DNA of 62,134 bases from Acetobacteraceae bacterium. Lineage in GTDB: Bacteria > Pseudomonadota > Alphaproteobacteria > Acetobacterales > Acetobacteraceae. The notes under the pieces were generated by a model, which made no database searches, was not told the DNA's origin, and saw nothing but the letters and a program-made list of their open reading frames with translations. The position numbers and the translations under genes were made by a program. This document shows, in pieces, positions 23,650 to 32,615 of this stretch; within the stretch, counting starts at the first letter, position 1, and each line of letters opens with the position of its first letter. The stretch spans positions 1-62,134 of the forward strand of contig JAMXLO010000106.1 in the NCBI GenBank assembly GCA_024280945.1. The letters are read 5' to 3'.

Positions 23650-24626
23650 GCCGCCTCGGCTCGCGTCCAGTCAGTGGGCAGACGACACAGGTAGTCGTGG
23701 TCGATGGTGGCACGCTGACGCGGCACGTGGCGCGCACAGTCCGGCATGGCCTGCGCGCAGCGGTCACGAAACGAGCAGCCGACAAAATCAGGAGCGATGC
23801 GCGGTACCACGCCGGGAATGCTGCCTAAGGGCTCATCGCGTCGGACCTGCCGGGGCACCGGAATGCAGCGGAGCAGTCCGCGTGTATACGGATGTGTCGG
23901 CGCGGCGAACAGCGCGCCGGCCGGCGCGCTTTCCACGATCTCGCCGGCATACATTACGGAGACGCGGTCGGCCATGCGCGCCACGATGCCGAGATCGTGG
24001 GTGATCAGCAGCAATGACAGCCCCAGTTCGCGCTGCAGGTTCTGCAGCAGGCGAAGGATCTGCGCCTGCACCGTCACGTCCAGTGCGGTAGTAGGTTCGT
24101 CGGCGATCAACAGTTCCGGTTCGCACATCAGCGCCATCGAGATCATCACCCGCTGGCGCAGCCCGCCGGACAGCTGGTGCGGATACTGCTTCAGCCGCAG
24201 ACCTGGTGCGGTTATGCCGACCCGCTGCAGCAACTCGGCGGCCCGATCGAGTGCAGTGGCACGCGAGACGCGACGATGACGTTGGAAAACTTCTGCCATC
24301 TGTGACCCGACGGTGTAGGCCGGGTTCAGGCTCGTCATCGGTTCCTGGAAAATCATGGCGATGCGGTCGCCGCGCAGCCGCGCCATGCCACGCTCGGACA
24401 GGCGAGTGAGGTCGTAATCGTGGAAGCGAAGAATATCGGCACTGCGGTGCGCGGTGCGCGACAGCAGGCCCATGATCGCCAGCGCCGTCACCGACTTGCC
24501 GCAGCCGGACTCGCCGACCAGGCAATGCGTCTCGCCGCGATTCATCGTCAGCGACACACCGCGCACTGCGGCGACGCTGGTGCCGAAGGTGACGCGCAGG
24601 TTGCCGGCTTCCAGCACAGGGCTCAT
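23646..24626 (-). CDS. oligopeptide/dipeptide ABC transporter ATP-binding protein (DppD type)
   Basis: 326-aa partner ATPase: Walker A GESGCGKS (38-45), FQEPMTSLNP Q-loop, LSGGLRQRV signature, LIADEPTTALDV Walker B, and the C-terminal CSFRDRC-containing domain typical of DppD/OppD. With the DppF-type gene it forms the ATPase pair energising the two permeases encoded just upstream. Four-base overlaps on both sides show translational coupling. Confidence 0.93.
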   Translation of the reverse strand: MSPVLEAGNLRVTFGTSVAAVRGVSLTMNRGETHCLVGESGCGKSVTALAIMGLLSRTAHRSADILRFHDYDLTRLSERGMARLRGDRIAMIFQEPMTSLNPAYTVGSQMAEVFQRHRRVSRATALDRAAELLQRVGITAPGLRLKQYPHQLSGGLRQRVMISMALMCEPELLIADEPTTALDVTVQAQILRLLQNLQRELGLSLLLITHDLGIVARMADRVSVMYAGEIVESAPAGALFAAPTHPYTRGLLRCIPVPRQVRRDEPLGSIPGVVPRIAPDFVGCSFRDRCAQAMPDCARHVPRQRATIDHDYLCRLPTDWTRAEAA

Positions 24627-25447
24627 GTCGGCCGCGCAGCACCCAACAGATCACGCAGACCGTCGCCCAGCAGGTTGATGCCCAGCACGAGCACGAACAA
24701 CGCGATGCCGGGGATCATGATCACCCACGGCGAGAAAAACATGTAGTCTTTGCCTTCCGCGATCATCAGTCCCCAGGACGGCAACGGCGGGGGTACGCCA
24801 AGGCCAAGGAATGACAGCGCGGCTTCGAGCAGAATGGCCAATGCCATCTCGAGTGTTGCGACCACGACGAGAGGCGTCAGGATATTGGGCAGCACCTCGC
24901 GCAACAGGATGTGTCGGCGCGAGGCGCCCGCCGCCTGTGCTGCGGCGATGTAATCGAGATTGCGCACCTGCATCGTCGTCGTGCGCGAGACGACCGCGAA
25001 GCGTTCCCACAACAGCAGGCCAAGCGTCAGGATCACCACCAGGAGTGAGCTGCCGATCAGCGCCACCACGGTCAGTGCCACCAGGATCAATGGAATGGAG
25101 AGGCGGCAGGTGATGATGAACATCACCACCTCGTCGATCTTCCCGCCGAAATAGCCGCCGAACACGCCCAGCGTGATGCCGATCAGGCCTGATGTGACGA
25201 CGGTGAAGATGCCGATCATCATGGAGATGCGCGCGCCATAGAGCAGACGCGACAGATAGTCGCGGCCGAGTTGGTCAGTGCCGAACGGATGCACGGCAGA
25301 GCCACCGTCCATCCACTCGGGCGGCACAAGCCGTTGGTTGAGATCCTGCACAAACGGATCGTGTGGTGCGACCAATGGGGCGACGACCGCCGCCAGCAGC
25401 ACGGCGAACACGATGAGCGCGCCGAGACTTGTGGCGGCGTGCTTCAT
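24623..25447 (-). CDS. oligopeptide/dipeptide ABC transporter permease (DppC type)
   Basis: 274-aa inner-membrane subunit with an N-terminal helix, periplasmic PFGTDQLGRDYLSRLLYGAR block (common to DppC/OppC) and five further helices. The EAA loop (AAQAAGASRRHILLREVLPN) contacts the ATPases. It pairs with the DppB-type permease encoded immediately upstream. Substrate not readable from the sequence. Confidence 0.92.
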   Translation of the reverse strand: MKHAATSLGALIVFAVLLAAVVAPLVAPHDPFVQDLNQRLVPPEWMDGGSAVHPFGTDQLGRDYLSRLLYGARISMMIGIFTVVTSGLIGITLGVFGGYFGGKIDEVVMFIITCRLSIPLILVALTVVALIGSSLLVVILTLGLLLWERFAVVSRTTTMQVRNLDYIAAAQAAGASRRHILLREVLPNILTPLVVVATLEMALAILLEAALSFLGLGVPPPLPSWGLMIAEGKDYMFFSPWVIMIPGIALFVLVLGINLLGDGLRDLLGAARPT

Positions 25448-26361
25448 GCTGCGCGCAGCCGCGGATCGAGCACGGCGTTCATGGCGTCGGCAAGCAGAGT
25501 CAGCCCGATATATATGATGGCAAGGATCAGCACGACAGCCTGGACCACCGGAAAGTCGTTCTTGCTGATCGACTCCCAGGCCAGATAGCCGACACCGTGC
25601 AGCGCGAAGACCGCCTCGATGACGATGGAGCCGCCGAGCATGAAGCCGAGCTGCACGGCGGCGACCGACACGACCGGCATCGCCGCGTTGCGCAGCGCGT
25701 GCTTCAGCACGATCTTGGTCGAACTCAGCCCTTTCGCCCGCGCGGTGCGGATGTAGTCCGATGACAGCGCATCGATCATGCCGGCGCGGGTCAGGCGCAT
25801 CAGCGCCGGAATGGCGGAGAACGCCAGCACGATGCCGGGCATGATATAGCCCTGCCAGGTGTCGACGCCGGAAATCGGCAGCAGCTGCAAATTGAGACCA
25901 AGCCAGATGATCAGCACGAGCGACAGCCAGAAACTGGGCATCGCCTGACCGAACAGCGCGAGCAGCCCGATGGCCCTGTCGAGCAGCGAGCCTTCGCGCA
26001 TTGCGGCAATGACGCCAAGGGGGATGGCGACGACCAGTGCAATGACAAGGCCGGTCAGGCCCAAGGTGAGCGTGATCGGCATACGCTCCTTGATCAGCCC
26101 GGCCACCGGCGCGTGGTAAAGATACGACCGGCCGAGATCACCTTCGGCTGCGTGTACAGCCCAGTCGACGAACTGCGTCGGCAGTGGCCGATCGAGCCCA
26201 TAATTCTTCCGAACTGTCGCGATATCCTGCTCGGTGGCGTTGGGGCCGGCGATAGAGATCGCAAGATCGCCGGACAGTCGCGTCAGCGCGAAGCTGATGA
26301 CCAATACGGTGAGGCAGACCAGCAGGGCGAGCACGGCGCGGCGCAGCAGGAAACGCAACAT
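25444..26361 (-). CDS. oligopeptide/dipeptide ABC transporter permease (DppB type)
   Basis: 305-aa inner-membrane subunit, six helices. Typical features are the N-terminal FLLRRAVLALLVCLTVLVI helix, the YGLDRPLPTQFVDW periplasmic segment, and the EAA loop ARAKGLSSTKIVLKHALRNA. First gene of the transporter run; 24 bases separate it from the DUF985 gene upstream, so gloB, the cupin and the transporter may be a single transcript. Confidence 0.92.
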   Translation of the reverse strand: MLRFLLRRAVLALLVCLTVLVISFALTRLSGDLAISIAGPNATEQDIATVRKNYGLDRPLPTQFVDWAVHAAEGDLGRSYLYHAPVAGLIKERMPITLTLGLTGLVIALVVAIPLGVIAAMREGSLLDRAIGLLALFGQAMPSFWLSLVLIIWLGLNLQLLPISGVDTWQGYIMPGIVLAFSAIPALMRLTRAGMIDALSSDYIRTARAKGLSSTKIVLKHALRNAAMPVVSVAAVQLGFMLGGSIVIEAVFALHGVGYLAWESISKNDFPVVQAVVLILAIIYIGLTLLADAMNAVLDPRLRAA

Positions 26362-26385
26362 GCAGGTACTAGGGGAACGTGAGCA

Positions 26386-26820
26386 TCAGCGAGAGGGCTG
26401 CCAGTCGGGCGGTGCGAGCTCGAAGCCATCGAAGGAAAATGCCGGCGCGACAATGCAACTGCACAATGTCCATTGCCCCTGGCTGCGCGCCGACTGCCAG
26501 TGATCGCGCGGCACAAGCTGCTGCAGCACTTCGCCGTTCCCGATCCTTGGACCAAGCGTGTGTGCGGCGCCGGCGTCGATCTGCAACAGCAATGGCGCAC
26601 CTGCCTGCCAGATCCATAGTTCCGCCGCATCGACACGATGCCAGTGACTTCGTTCGCCGGCTCGCAGCAGGAACAGGATCGAGGTGCCTGCGCCGCGCGC
26701 ACCGTCCGCCGCCGCATCGCGCCAGGTTTCCCGGTAGTGGCCGCCTTCAGGATGTGGCTGCAATCCCAGCGCCTCGATCACAGCCTCCACGGGCGCGGTA
26801 GCATCACGCAGGTCGATCAA
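26386..26820 (-). CDS. DUF985 / cupin-5 family protein
   Basis: About 144 aa. The QPHPEGGHYRETW block near the N-terminus, ILFLLRAGERSHWHRVDAAELW (partially quoted: SHWHRV) and the C-terminal SCIVAPAFSFDGFEL segment identify the DUF985 single-domain cupin family (small beta-barrel, function largely unknown; some relatives are linked to sugar or stress metabolism). I prefer TTG 26820, just after the gloB stop and 10 bases after AGGTGA, over a TTG at 26868 that would lie inside gloB. It lies in the gloB-transporter run. Confidence 0.75.
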   Translation of the reverse strand: MIDLRDATAPVEAVIEALGLQPHPEGGHYRETWRDAAADGARGAGTSILFLLRAGERSHWHRVDAAELWIWQAGAPLLLQIDAGAAHTLGPRIGNGEVLQQLVPRDHWQSARSQGQWTLCSCIVAPAFSFDGFELAPPDWQPSR

Positions 26821-26830
26821 TCGCCTGTTT

Positions 26831-27562
26831 TCACCTGAAACTATCCTTCTTTGCCCTGAAGTCGGCAAAGGTGGCGACGTCGGGAGCGCGCAGGAATGGA
26901 TTGGCGGCGAGCTCGCTCGCCATCGTCGAGGGCACGGTCGGCTGACCCGCGGCGCGCTGACGGTGCGCCTCCTCGGTGCGCGCCTTCAAGGCAGCGTTGT
27001 TCGGATCGACGCTCAATGCAAAGCGCGCATTGCTCTCGGTGTATTCATGGCCGCAGCAGACGCGCGTGCCGGACGGCAGCGCTGCGAGTTTGCGCAACGA
27101 GGCGAACATCTCGTCGGCAGTGCCCTCGATCAGCCGGCCACAGCCAAGGCTGAACAGCGTGTCGCCGGACAGCAGTATCTCGCCGTCGCCGAAGAAGTAG
27201 TTGATCTGTCCCCGTGTATGGCCGGGAGTGTCGATCACCCGGGCGCTGGCGTTACCGAGTGCGACGGAATCGCCTTCGTTCACCTGCCGGTCCAGCTTCG
27301 GTAGCCGGTGCGCGTCCTTCGCCGCGCCAACCACCTTGGCGGAGGAAAAGTGCGCCCTTACCTCGTCGACCCCGGCAATGTGATCGGCGTGATGGTGCGT
27401 CAGCAGGATCAGGTCGAGCCGGCCGCCCGCCTTTTCCAGCGCGGCGATGATCGGCTGGGCATCGGCCGGATCGACGATGGCAACCGCTCCGGACCCGCTC
27501 TCGCGCAGCATCCAGGCATAGTTGTCGGACAGGATGGGAACGGGTTGTGCTGTGACTGTCAT
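26831..27562 (-). CDS. gloB: hydroxyacylglutathione hydrolase (glyoxalase II)
   Basis: 243-aa metallo-beta-lactamase-fold thiolesterase that hydrolyses S-lactoylglutathione, completing methylglyoxal detoxification. Metal ligands are His56, His58, Asp60 and His61 (THHHADH), His115 (DTPGHTRG), Asp134 (SGDTLF) and His172 (CGHEYT). The C-terminal helical glutathione-binding domain is present (NPFLRAPDV). Length is slightly below the 250-260 typical. It is divergent from a methyltransferase gene with 60 bases between, a gene pair seen often in alphaproteobacteria. Confidence 0.93.
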   Translation of the reverse strand: MTVTAQPVPILSDNYAWMLRESGSGAVAIVDPADAQPIIAALEKAGGRLDLILLTHHHADHIAGVDEVRAHFSSAKVVGAAKDAHRLPKLDRQVNEGDSVALGNASARVIDTPGHTRGQINYFFGDGEILLSGDTLFSLGCGRLIEGTADEMFASLRKLAALPSGTRVCCGHEYTESNARFALSVDPNNAALKARTEEAHRQRAAGQPTVPSTMASELAANPFLRAPDVATFADFRAKKDSFR

Positions 27563-27610
27563 GTGCCGAGTCTAGCACTGCCAGCAGCGACCGGAAACTG
27601 ACGGTCGTGC

Positions 27611-27616
27611 TATAGG
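27611..27616 (+). promoter_or_regulatory. -10-like element suggesting a leaderless transcript
   Basis: TATAGG six bases before the ATG at 27623. If it is a sigma-70 -10 element, transcription would begin at or one base from the start codon. No Shine-Dalgarno is visible in the gap. No good -35 match is seen. Confidence 0.4.
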
Positions 27617-27622
27617 CTCCCA

Positions 27623-28333
27623 ATGGCAGCCGACACGCACGCCGCCGCCGACTTCTACGCCACGCCGCGGGGGGCGGTGGCCGAGAGGCTGTTGTGCGAG
27701 CGCCTGGCGTTGCTATGGCCCGATCTGCGTGGGCAATCGGTACTGGGCATCGGTTTCGCCGAGCCCTATCTGCGGCTGTGGCGCGACCAGGCGACACGCT
27801 GCATCGCGCTGACGCCGGCGCAGATGGGGGCTACGCGGTGGCCTCTGGGCGAACCAAACCTGTCATGCACCGCCGAGGAGGACGCGTTGCCGTTCCCCGA
27901 CCTGCTGTTCGATCGGGTACTGCTGGTGCACGGGCTGGAGGCGGCCGAAAGCGCGCGACGGATGCTGCGCGAAACGTGGCGCGTGCTGAAGGATGATGGG
28001 CGGCTGCTGGTTGTGGCGCCGAACCGCAGTGGCATGTGGGCGTACTGGGAGAGCACGCCGTTCGGGCACGGTCAGCCATATTCATTCGGCCAGGTCGGAC
28101 GGCTGCTGGCAGGTTCACTCTATCGTGTGGAGCGGCGCGACAGTGCTCTCTACCTGCCGCCGTCCCGTTGGCGGCTGGTGCTGCGCGGCGCACGGCTGTT
28201 CGAGCAGACGGGGCGGCGATGGATGCCGGCTCTGGCTGGGGTCACGATCACCGAGGCGGTGAAGGACATGTATGCGGCGATGCCTGTGGAGGCGGTGCCG
28301 CGACGGCGCCTTGTGCTGGCCGAGACGGCGTAG
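27623..28333 (+). CDS. class I SAM-dependent methyltransferase
   Basis: 236 aa; seven-strand methyltransferase fold. Motif I is VLGIGFAEPYLRLW (about 40-53), then EEDALPFPDLLFDRVLLVHGLE (acidic post-motif and motif IV) and LRETWRVLKDDGRLLVVAPN (motif V/VI). This gene type commonly lies head-to-head with gloB in alphaproteobacteria. It converges on cydB with a 17-base gap. The substrate is unknown; motif I has GIGFA in place of the usual GCG, as in many members of this group. Confidence 0.85.
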   Translation: MAADTHAAADFYATPRGAVAERLLCERLALLWPDLRGQSVLGIGFAEPYLRLWRDQATRCIALTPAQMGATRWPLGEPNLSCTAEEDALPFPDLLFDRVLLVHGLEAAESARRMLRETWRVLKDDGRLLVVAPNRSGMWAYWESTPFGHGQPYSFGQVGRLLAGSLYRVERRDSALYLPPSRWRLVLRGARLFEQTGRRWMPALAGVTITEAVKDMYAAMPVEAVPRRRLVLAETA

Positions 28334-28350
28334 CGACCGAACAAACTGGC

Positions 28351-29358
28351 TCAGTAGGTGTGCATGCCCGGGCGCACCTTGCCGCGGAACACCCAGTAGG
28401 CGAAGCCGGTATAGGCAAGGATGATCGGCACGAGGATCAGTGCGCCGATCAGCAGGAAACGCTGGCTCGCCGGCGGCGCCGCAGCGTCCCAGATGGTGAT
28501 GTCCGGCGGCACGATGAGCGGCCACAGGCTGATGCCGAGCCCGGCGTAGCACAGGACGAACCAGGCCTGCGCGCAGAGCAGCGGCGTGGCGTGGTGTCCT
28601 CGGCTCAGTCCTCGCCAGAGCAACCAGCCGACCAGCGCGACCAGGATGGGCACCGGGCTTGTCAGCGCGATATTTGGCCAGGTGAACCAGCGTTCGCTGA
28701 ACCTTGGGTGCAGCAGAGGCGTCCAGAGGCTGACGACGACGATCAGCACCAGCGTCGTCACGGCGAGGACACGTGCCTGCTGTCTCGCGCGCAGTTGCAA
28801 TGCGCCCTCGCACCGCCATACGAGCCAACAGGCGCCTTGGAGTGCATACCCGATGACAAGCGCGGCGCCGCAGAGCAGGGTGAACGGCGTCAGCCAGTCC
28901 CACCATCCGCCGGCATAGACGCGGTCCTGCACACGAATGCCCTCTAGCAGCCCGCCGAGAATCAGGCCCTGACAGAATGCCGCCAGAGCGGAGCCGACGC
29001 AGATTGCCCGGTCCCACCAGATCCTGCCGCGCGTCGTCGCGGCGCTGAAGCGGAACTCAAAGCCGACACCGCGAAACACCAGCGACAGCAGCATGGCGAT
29101 GATCGCGGGGTACAGCGCCGGCATGATCACGGCGTAGGCAAGGGGAAACACGGCGAACAGTCCACCGCCGCCGAGCACCAGCCAGGTCTCGTTGCCGTCC
29201 CAGACCGGCACGACAGAGTTCACCATGACGTCGCGATCCTCTTCGCGCCTTTCGGCTGCGAACAGAATGCCGACACCCAGATCGAATCCGTCCAGCAACA
29301 CGTAAGCCAGCACGGCGAACGCGATCACCCCGGCCCAGATGACTGGCAGCCACGTCAT
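28351..29358 (-). CDS. cydB: cytochrome bd ubiquinol oxidase subunit II
   Basis: 335-aa inner-membrane subunit with about eight or nine helices. The start is TWLPVIWAGVIAFAVLAYVLLDGFDLGVG and DGNETWLVLGGGGLFAVFPLAYA (quoted in part: WDGNETWLV) is highly characteristic. It completes the quinol:O2 oxidoreductase with CydA and stabilises the hemes. It lies 118 bases downstream of cydA, a longer gap than usual, filled with GC-rich repeat-like sequence. No cydX-like micro-ORF could be recognised. Confidence 0.94.
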   Translation of the reverse strand: MTWLPVIWAGVIAFAVLAYVLLDGFDLGVGILFAAERREEDRDVMVNSVVPVWDGNETWLVLGGGGLFAVFPLAYAVIMPALYPAIIAMLLSLVFRGVGFEFRFSAATTRGRIWWDRAICVGSALAAFCQGLILGGLLEGIRVQDRVYAGGWWDWLTPFTLLCGAALVIGYALQGACWLVWRCEGALQLRARQQARVLAVTTLVLIVVVSLWTPLLHPRFSERWFTWPNIALTSPVPILVALVGWLLWRGLSRGHHATPLLCAQAWFVLCYAGLGISLWPLIVPPDITIWDAAAPPASQRFLLIGALILVPIILAYTGFAYWVFRGKVRPGMHTY

Positions 29359-29476
29359 GGGTGGTCCCGGGCATCAGCGGGTCCCCGGCGAACGGGTTCG
29401 CTGGGAGCCCGACCCCGGCCTTCCGCGCCTGCCGCCGGGCTTGTCCCGGTGGTCATGGCTGGGCTGGACCCGACGA

Positions 29477-30877
29477 TCATGGCTGCCGCCGGAGAGCAGG
29501 TGCCGGCGTGATACCCGCCGAGCGGACGGGCACGCCGCTCGGAGGTCCGGGTTCGCCGATTGTCGGCGGCCGGCGCAGCACGCGAAACAGGAAGAAGAAA
29601 CCGGCGCCAAATACGATCGCATATACAACGACGAAGGCGGCCAACGAAGCCGCAACGCCCGGGGTGTCGATCGGCGAGGCGCTGTCAGAGGTGCGCAGCA
29701 GGCCATAGACGGTGAAGGGCTGACGGCCGACTTCGGTGACCGTCCAACCGGCGAGCAAGGCGATGAAGCCCGACGGCGCCAGCAGCAGCACGGCGCGGCG
29801 CAACCAGACAGAGGTGTAAAGCCGGTTGCGGACCCGCAGCCATGCGGCCCACACGCCGACCGCGGCCATCAGCAGGCCGAGCCCCACCATGATGCGGAAT
29901 GCCCAGAAGACGACAGGCGAATAGGGCCGGTCCTGCGGCGGAAAATCCTTCAGCCCCTTGATCGCGCCGTTCCAGGTATGCGTCAGGACCAGCGCGCCAA
30001 GATGCGGTATCTCGACCGCCCAGTCGGTACGCTCCGCGTCCATGTTGGGCATTCCGAACAGAATCAACGGCTGGCCCGGCCGTGATTCCCAGTCGCCCTC
30101 CAGTGCAGCGACCTTGGCCGGCTGGTATTCCAGGGTGTTCAATCCGTGCTGATCGCCCGCCAGCAACTGCAAGGGTGCCACGACGACGGCCATCCACATC
30201 GCCATCGAGAACATTAGGCGCGCCGCCTGGTTCTGCAGGTCGCGCCGCATATGCCACGCACCGACTGCGCCCACGACGAAAGCGACCGACAGAAAAGACG
30301 CGATCACCATGTGGACCAGCCGATACGGGAAGGACGGGTTGAAGATGACCAGCCACCAGTCGACGGGCTCGAACCTGCCATCGGGCGTCACCGCGTAGCC
30401 TTGTGGTGTCTGCATCCAGGAATTGACCGCCAGGATCCAGAACGCGCTGAACAACGTGCCGCCCGCGACTATCAACGTGGCGAAGCAGTAGATGCCGCGG
30501 GAGACACGCTCGCGGCCGAACAGCATGATGCCGAGGAAGCCTGCCTCCAGGAAGAAGGCCGTCAGCACCTCGTAGCCCATCAGCGGCCCAACCACGGGCC
30601 CGGCCTTGTCGGCGAAGCGCGCCCAATTGGTGCCGAACTCATACGACATCACGACGCCGGACACGACGCCCATGCCGAAGGTGATGGCGAACGCCTTCAG
30701 CCAATACTGATAGACATCGCGATACACTTGTCGGCCCGTGAGTAGCCACAGAACCTCGAGCACCGCGAGATAGCTCGCCAGGCCGATGCTGAACGCCGGC
30801 AGCACTATGTGGAATCCGACAGTCAGCGCGAACTGCGCGCGCGCCAGCAGGACAGCGGCTGCGCTGGGCATGCCCAC
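29477..30877 (-). CDS. cydA: cytochrome bd ubiquinol oxidase subunit I, CIO (short Q-loop) type
   Basis: 466-aa catalytic subunit carrying hemes b558, b595 and d. His23 (VGFHIVLP) and His189 (RLVHMVIASF) are in place as heme ligands, and Glu102 and Glu110 (GYEVLTAFFLEAG) match the proton-path/heme d glutamates. GRQPFTVYGLLRT replaces the canonical GRQPW. The short Q-loop and total length place it with the cyanide-insensitive oxidase (CioA) subgroup. Such oxidases support respiration at low O2 or with cyanide, NO or sulfide. An ACT-like gene is 47 bases upstream on the same strand. Confidence 0.94.
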   Translation of the reverse strand: MGMPSAAAVLLARAQFALTVGFHIVLPAFSIGLASYLAVLEVLWLLTGRQVYRDVYQYWLKAFAITFGMGVVSGVVMSYEFGTNWARFADKAGPVVGPLMGYEVLTAFFLEAGFLGIMLFGRERVSRGIYCFATLIVAGGTLFSAFWILAVNSWMQTPQGYAVTPDGRFEPVDWWLVIFNPSFPYRLVHMVIASFLSVAFVVGAVGAWHMRRDLQNQAARLMFSMAMWMAVVVAPLQLLAGDQHGLNTLEYQPAKVAALEGDWESRPGQPLILFGMPNMDAERTDWAVEIPHLGALVLTHTWNGAIKGLKDFPPQDRPYSPVVFWAFRIMVGLGLLMAAVGVWAAWLRVRNRLYTSVWLRRAVLLLAPSGFIALLAGWTVTEVGRQPFTVYGLLRTSDSASPIDTPGVAASLAAFVVVYAIVFGAGFFFLFRVLRRPPTIGEPGPPSGVPVRSAGITPAPALRRQP

Positions 30878-30924
30878 CTCGTGCGGTTGCCGGGTACGTC
30901 AGTATGCAGAGCGTCGGGCGCGCT

Positions 30925-31197
30925 TCAAGCTGCCTGGCGCATCGCCTCCGGCCGTAGCTGCGTCAGGGCACGCACGCCTATGACCTGGCGCAGGTTGCCC
31001 TCGAGGAGGTGCACCGCGTCTGCCGGCATCGCATGCATGGCAATCTCCACATGCATGGTGTCACCGGAGCGGTGCGACCACATGCGGTCTGGAACCAGGT
31101 CTCGGCGCCCAAATGGTTGTAAGAGACGGCTCAGCAGGCCAGGCGAGACATCCGCATCAAGCATGAAGCGGACGGCGACGTGGGGGACATCAGACAT
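30925..31197 (-). CDS. ACT-like domain protein upstream of cydAB
   Basis: 90 aa forming one beta-alpha-beta-beta-alpha-beta unit: PHVAVRFMLDADVSPGLLSRLLQPF, then DTMHVEIAMHAMPADAVHLLEGNLRQ (quoted in part) and a C-terminal VIGVRAL strand. This resembles the ACT domain of acetolactate-synthase small subunits and other amino-acid-sensing proteins. ATG 31197 is used, although only a weak GGAG lies 9-12 bases upstream. The next gene is cydA. A regulatory ligand-binding role is inference; some bacteria carry such stand-alone ACT proteins. Confidence 0.6.
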   Translation of the reverse strand: MSDVPHVAVRFMLDADVSPGLLSRLLQPFGRRDLVPDRMWSHRSGDTMHVEIAMHAMPADAVHLLEGNLRQVIGVRALTQLRPEAMRQAA

Positions 31198-31346
31198 GGG
31201 AGCGAACTCCAGCACAGACGCGAAAACGAAGACGGGAGGATCCCCGGCTGCTCAGGCAGCCGGGCCGCTAATTCGCGTGCTGTTCGAACGGAGTTTCACG
31301 CCCCTACGATAGGCTTCCACAGGGCCGTTGCCAAGTCCCGCGTGCG

Positions 31347-32381
31347 TTATGGCCAATCCACCTCGGGCAGACGCAGTAGAGGGACCTGCCGCATCGACAG
31401 AGTGCGGTATTGCAGCGTCAGCGGCACCTCCACCTCTGGTCGCGAGCCATCGTCGGGCGCATTCGCGAGCAACGACAATACCGCCTTTGCCGCAGTGGCA
31501 GCAGATCGGCTGATCACTGAATGCGCCGCCAGAGCGTCCAGTGTTTCGGCGTAGCCGACGATGCGGGCGCTCCCCGCACCCATCGGCTGCAACTGGTCGT
31601 CGAGTGCCAGTGTCGCACCGGCCGTGAGGTCGAGCGGTCCCCAGGTCAGCACCAGACGCTGGACTTCCAATGAGCCACCGCCATCGCGCCAACTTGCCGC
31701 TTGCTCCGCGGGTTTTCCTGCGGCCGGGAGGGGACCACTGAGTGCTGCGTCAATCTCGAGCTTGGAGATGCTGGGACCGAGCGGGCGGACGACTCGAGGC
31801 GGGGGGCTGATGTCTGCAGCATAGAACGAGGCGGTGGCGGCCGGTTCGCCGGAATGGGCGTCTGGATGGACTACCAGGTGCATCTGCAGGCTTCGAACGC
31901 TCGCGCCCCCTGCTGGAGTGTCAGCACGCAGATTGGCAGCAGCAACGTCGATGAAATCGGGCCAGTTGGTGTCTCGGAGCGGCAATAGCAGGCGGAGGCC
32001 GTCGGCGGTGTAGGAGACCCGGGGGCTGCCAGCCATCTCGACGCGCTGCTGACCTTCCGGCGAAATCTCGAGCACGGCCGGCCGTGCCAACGCGACGCGC
32101 AGCTTGACCCTGTCGGCGCTCCAGGCGACCCCGCCGAGCATGTCAGGACCCTCATGCGTGAGGGATAGCGCTGGGATGACAAGGGTGGCTGCGAAAGGCC
32201 AGCCGCCCAGGCTGGTCGGTCCGTGCTGCTCCCTCCAGCCGTTCGCTTTCTGCAATGCGGCCCAGTCGGCAAAGCCTTGTTGCAAATGGACAGCAGCGAT
32301 CCGCCAATAGACCGTGTCGGCAGCCAGCAGCAGGAGCGGCACAGCAAGCAAAACGAGCCACAACTTCCGCCTGCGCCGCAT
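31347..32381 (-). CDS. DUF2125 protein, membrane-anchored
   Basis: 344 aa with a basic start and one N-terminal helix (LWLVLLAVPLLLLAADTVYWRI, about 7-28) and a long periplasmic beta-rich part. GWPFAATLVIP and the alternating Leu/Val-Asp pattern are typical of DUF2125, an alphaproteobacterial family related in fold to AsmA-like lipid-bridge repeats (family knowledge; function not established). It may act with the adjacent plsC in envelope lipid handling (inference). Confidence 0.8.
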   Translation of the reverse strand: MRRRRKLWLVLLAVPLLLLAADTVYWRIAAVHLQQGFADWAALQKANGWREQHGPTSLGGWPFAATLVIPALSLTHEGPDMLGGVAWSADRVKLRVALARPAVLEISPEGQQRVEMAGSPRVSYTADGLRLLLPLRDTNWPDFIDVAAANLRADTPAGGASVRSLQMHLVVHPDAHSGEPAATASFYAADISPPPRVVRPLGPSISKLEIDAALSGPLPAAGKPAEQAASWRDGGGSLEVQRLVLTWGPLDLTAGATLALDDQLQPMGAGSARIVGYAETLDALAAHSVISRSAATAAKAVLSLLANAPDDGSRPEVEVPLTLQYRTLSMRQVPLLRLPEVDWP

Positions 32382-32407
32382 AGAGCCTCGTATCGAACCG
32401 CTCGCCG

Positions 32408-32435
32408 CTTATAGGCGAACGCCGAAGGGAGGCAA
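32408..32435 (-). promoter_or_regulatory. sigma-70-like promoter for the DUF2125 gene
   Basis: Read on the minus strand: TTGCCT, 16 bases, TATAAG. The -10 ends about 26 bases before the ATG, with a GAGG ribosome-binding site between. Matches are partial for the -35. Confidence 0.4.
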
Positions 32436-32615
32436 CGCGACCCAGAGCGCTTGATGCGGCGCCCTATGGACCTGCAGCGGGGCGCCCGGACCGCGGCTCT
32501 ACGTCTATCCCCATGTTGGGCTTCAGCGCGCCGTCGCGGCAGGCACAGAAACTACTTGTTCTTTTTCAATGGCTTGTGCTTGACGATTGCCATGGTGTGC
32601 GAGCCGGATAGGTGC

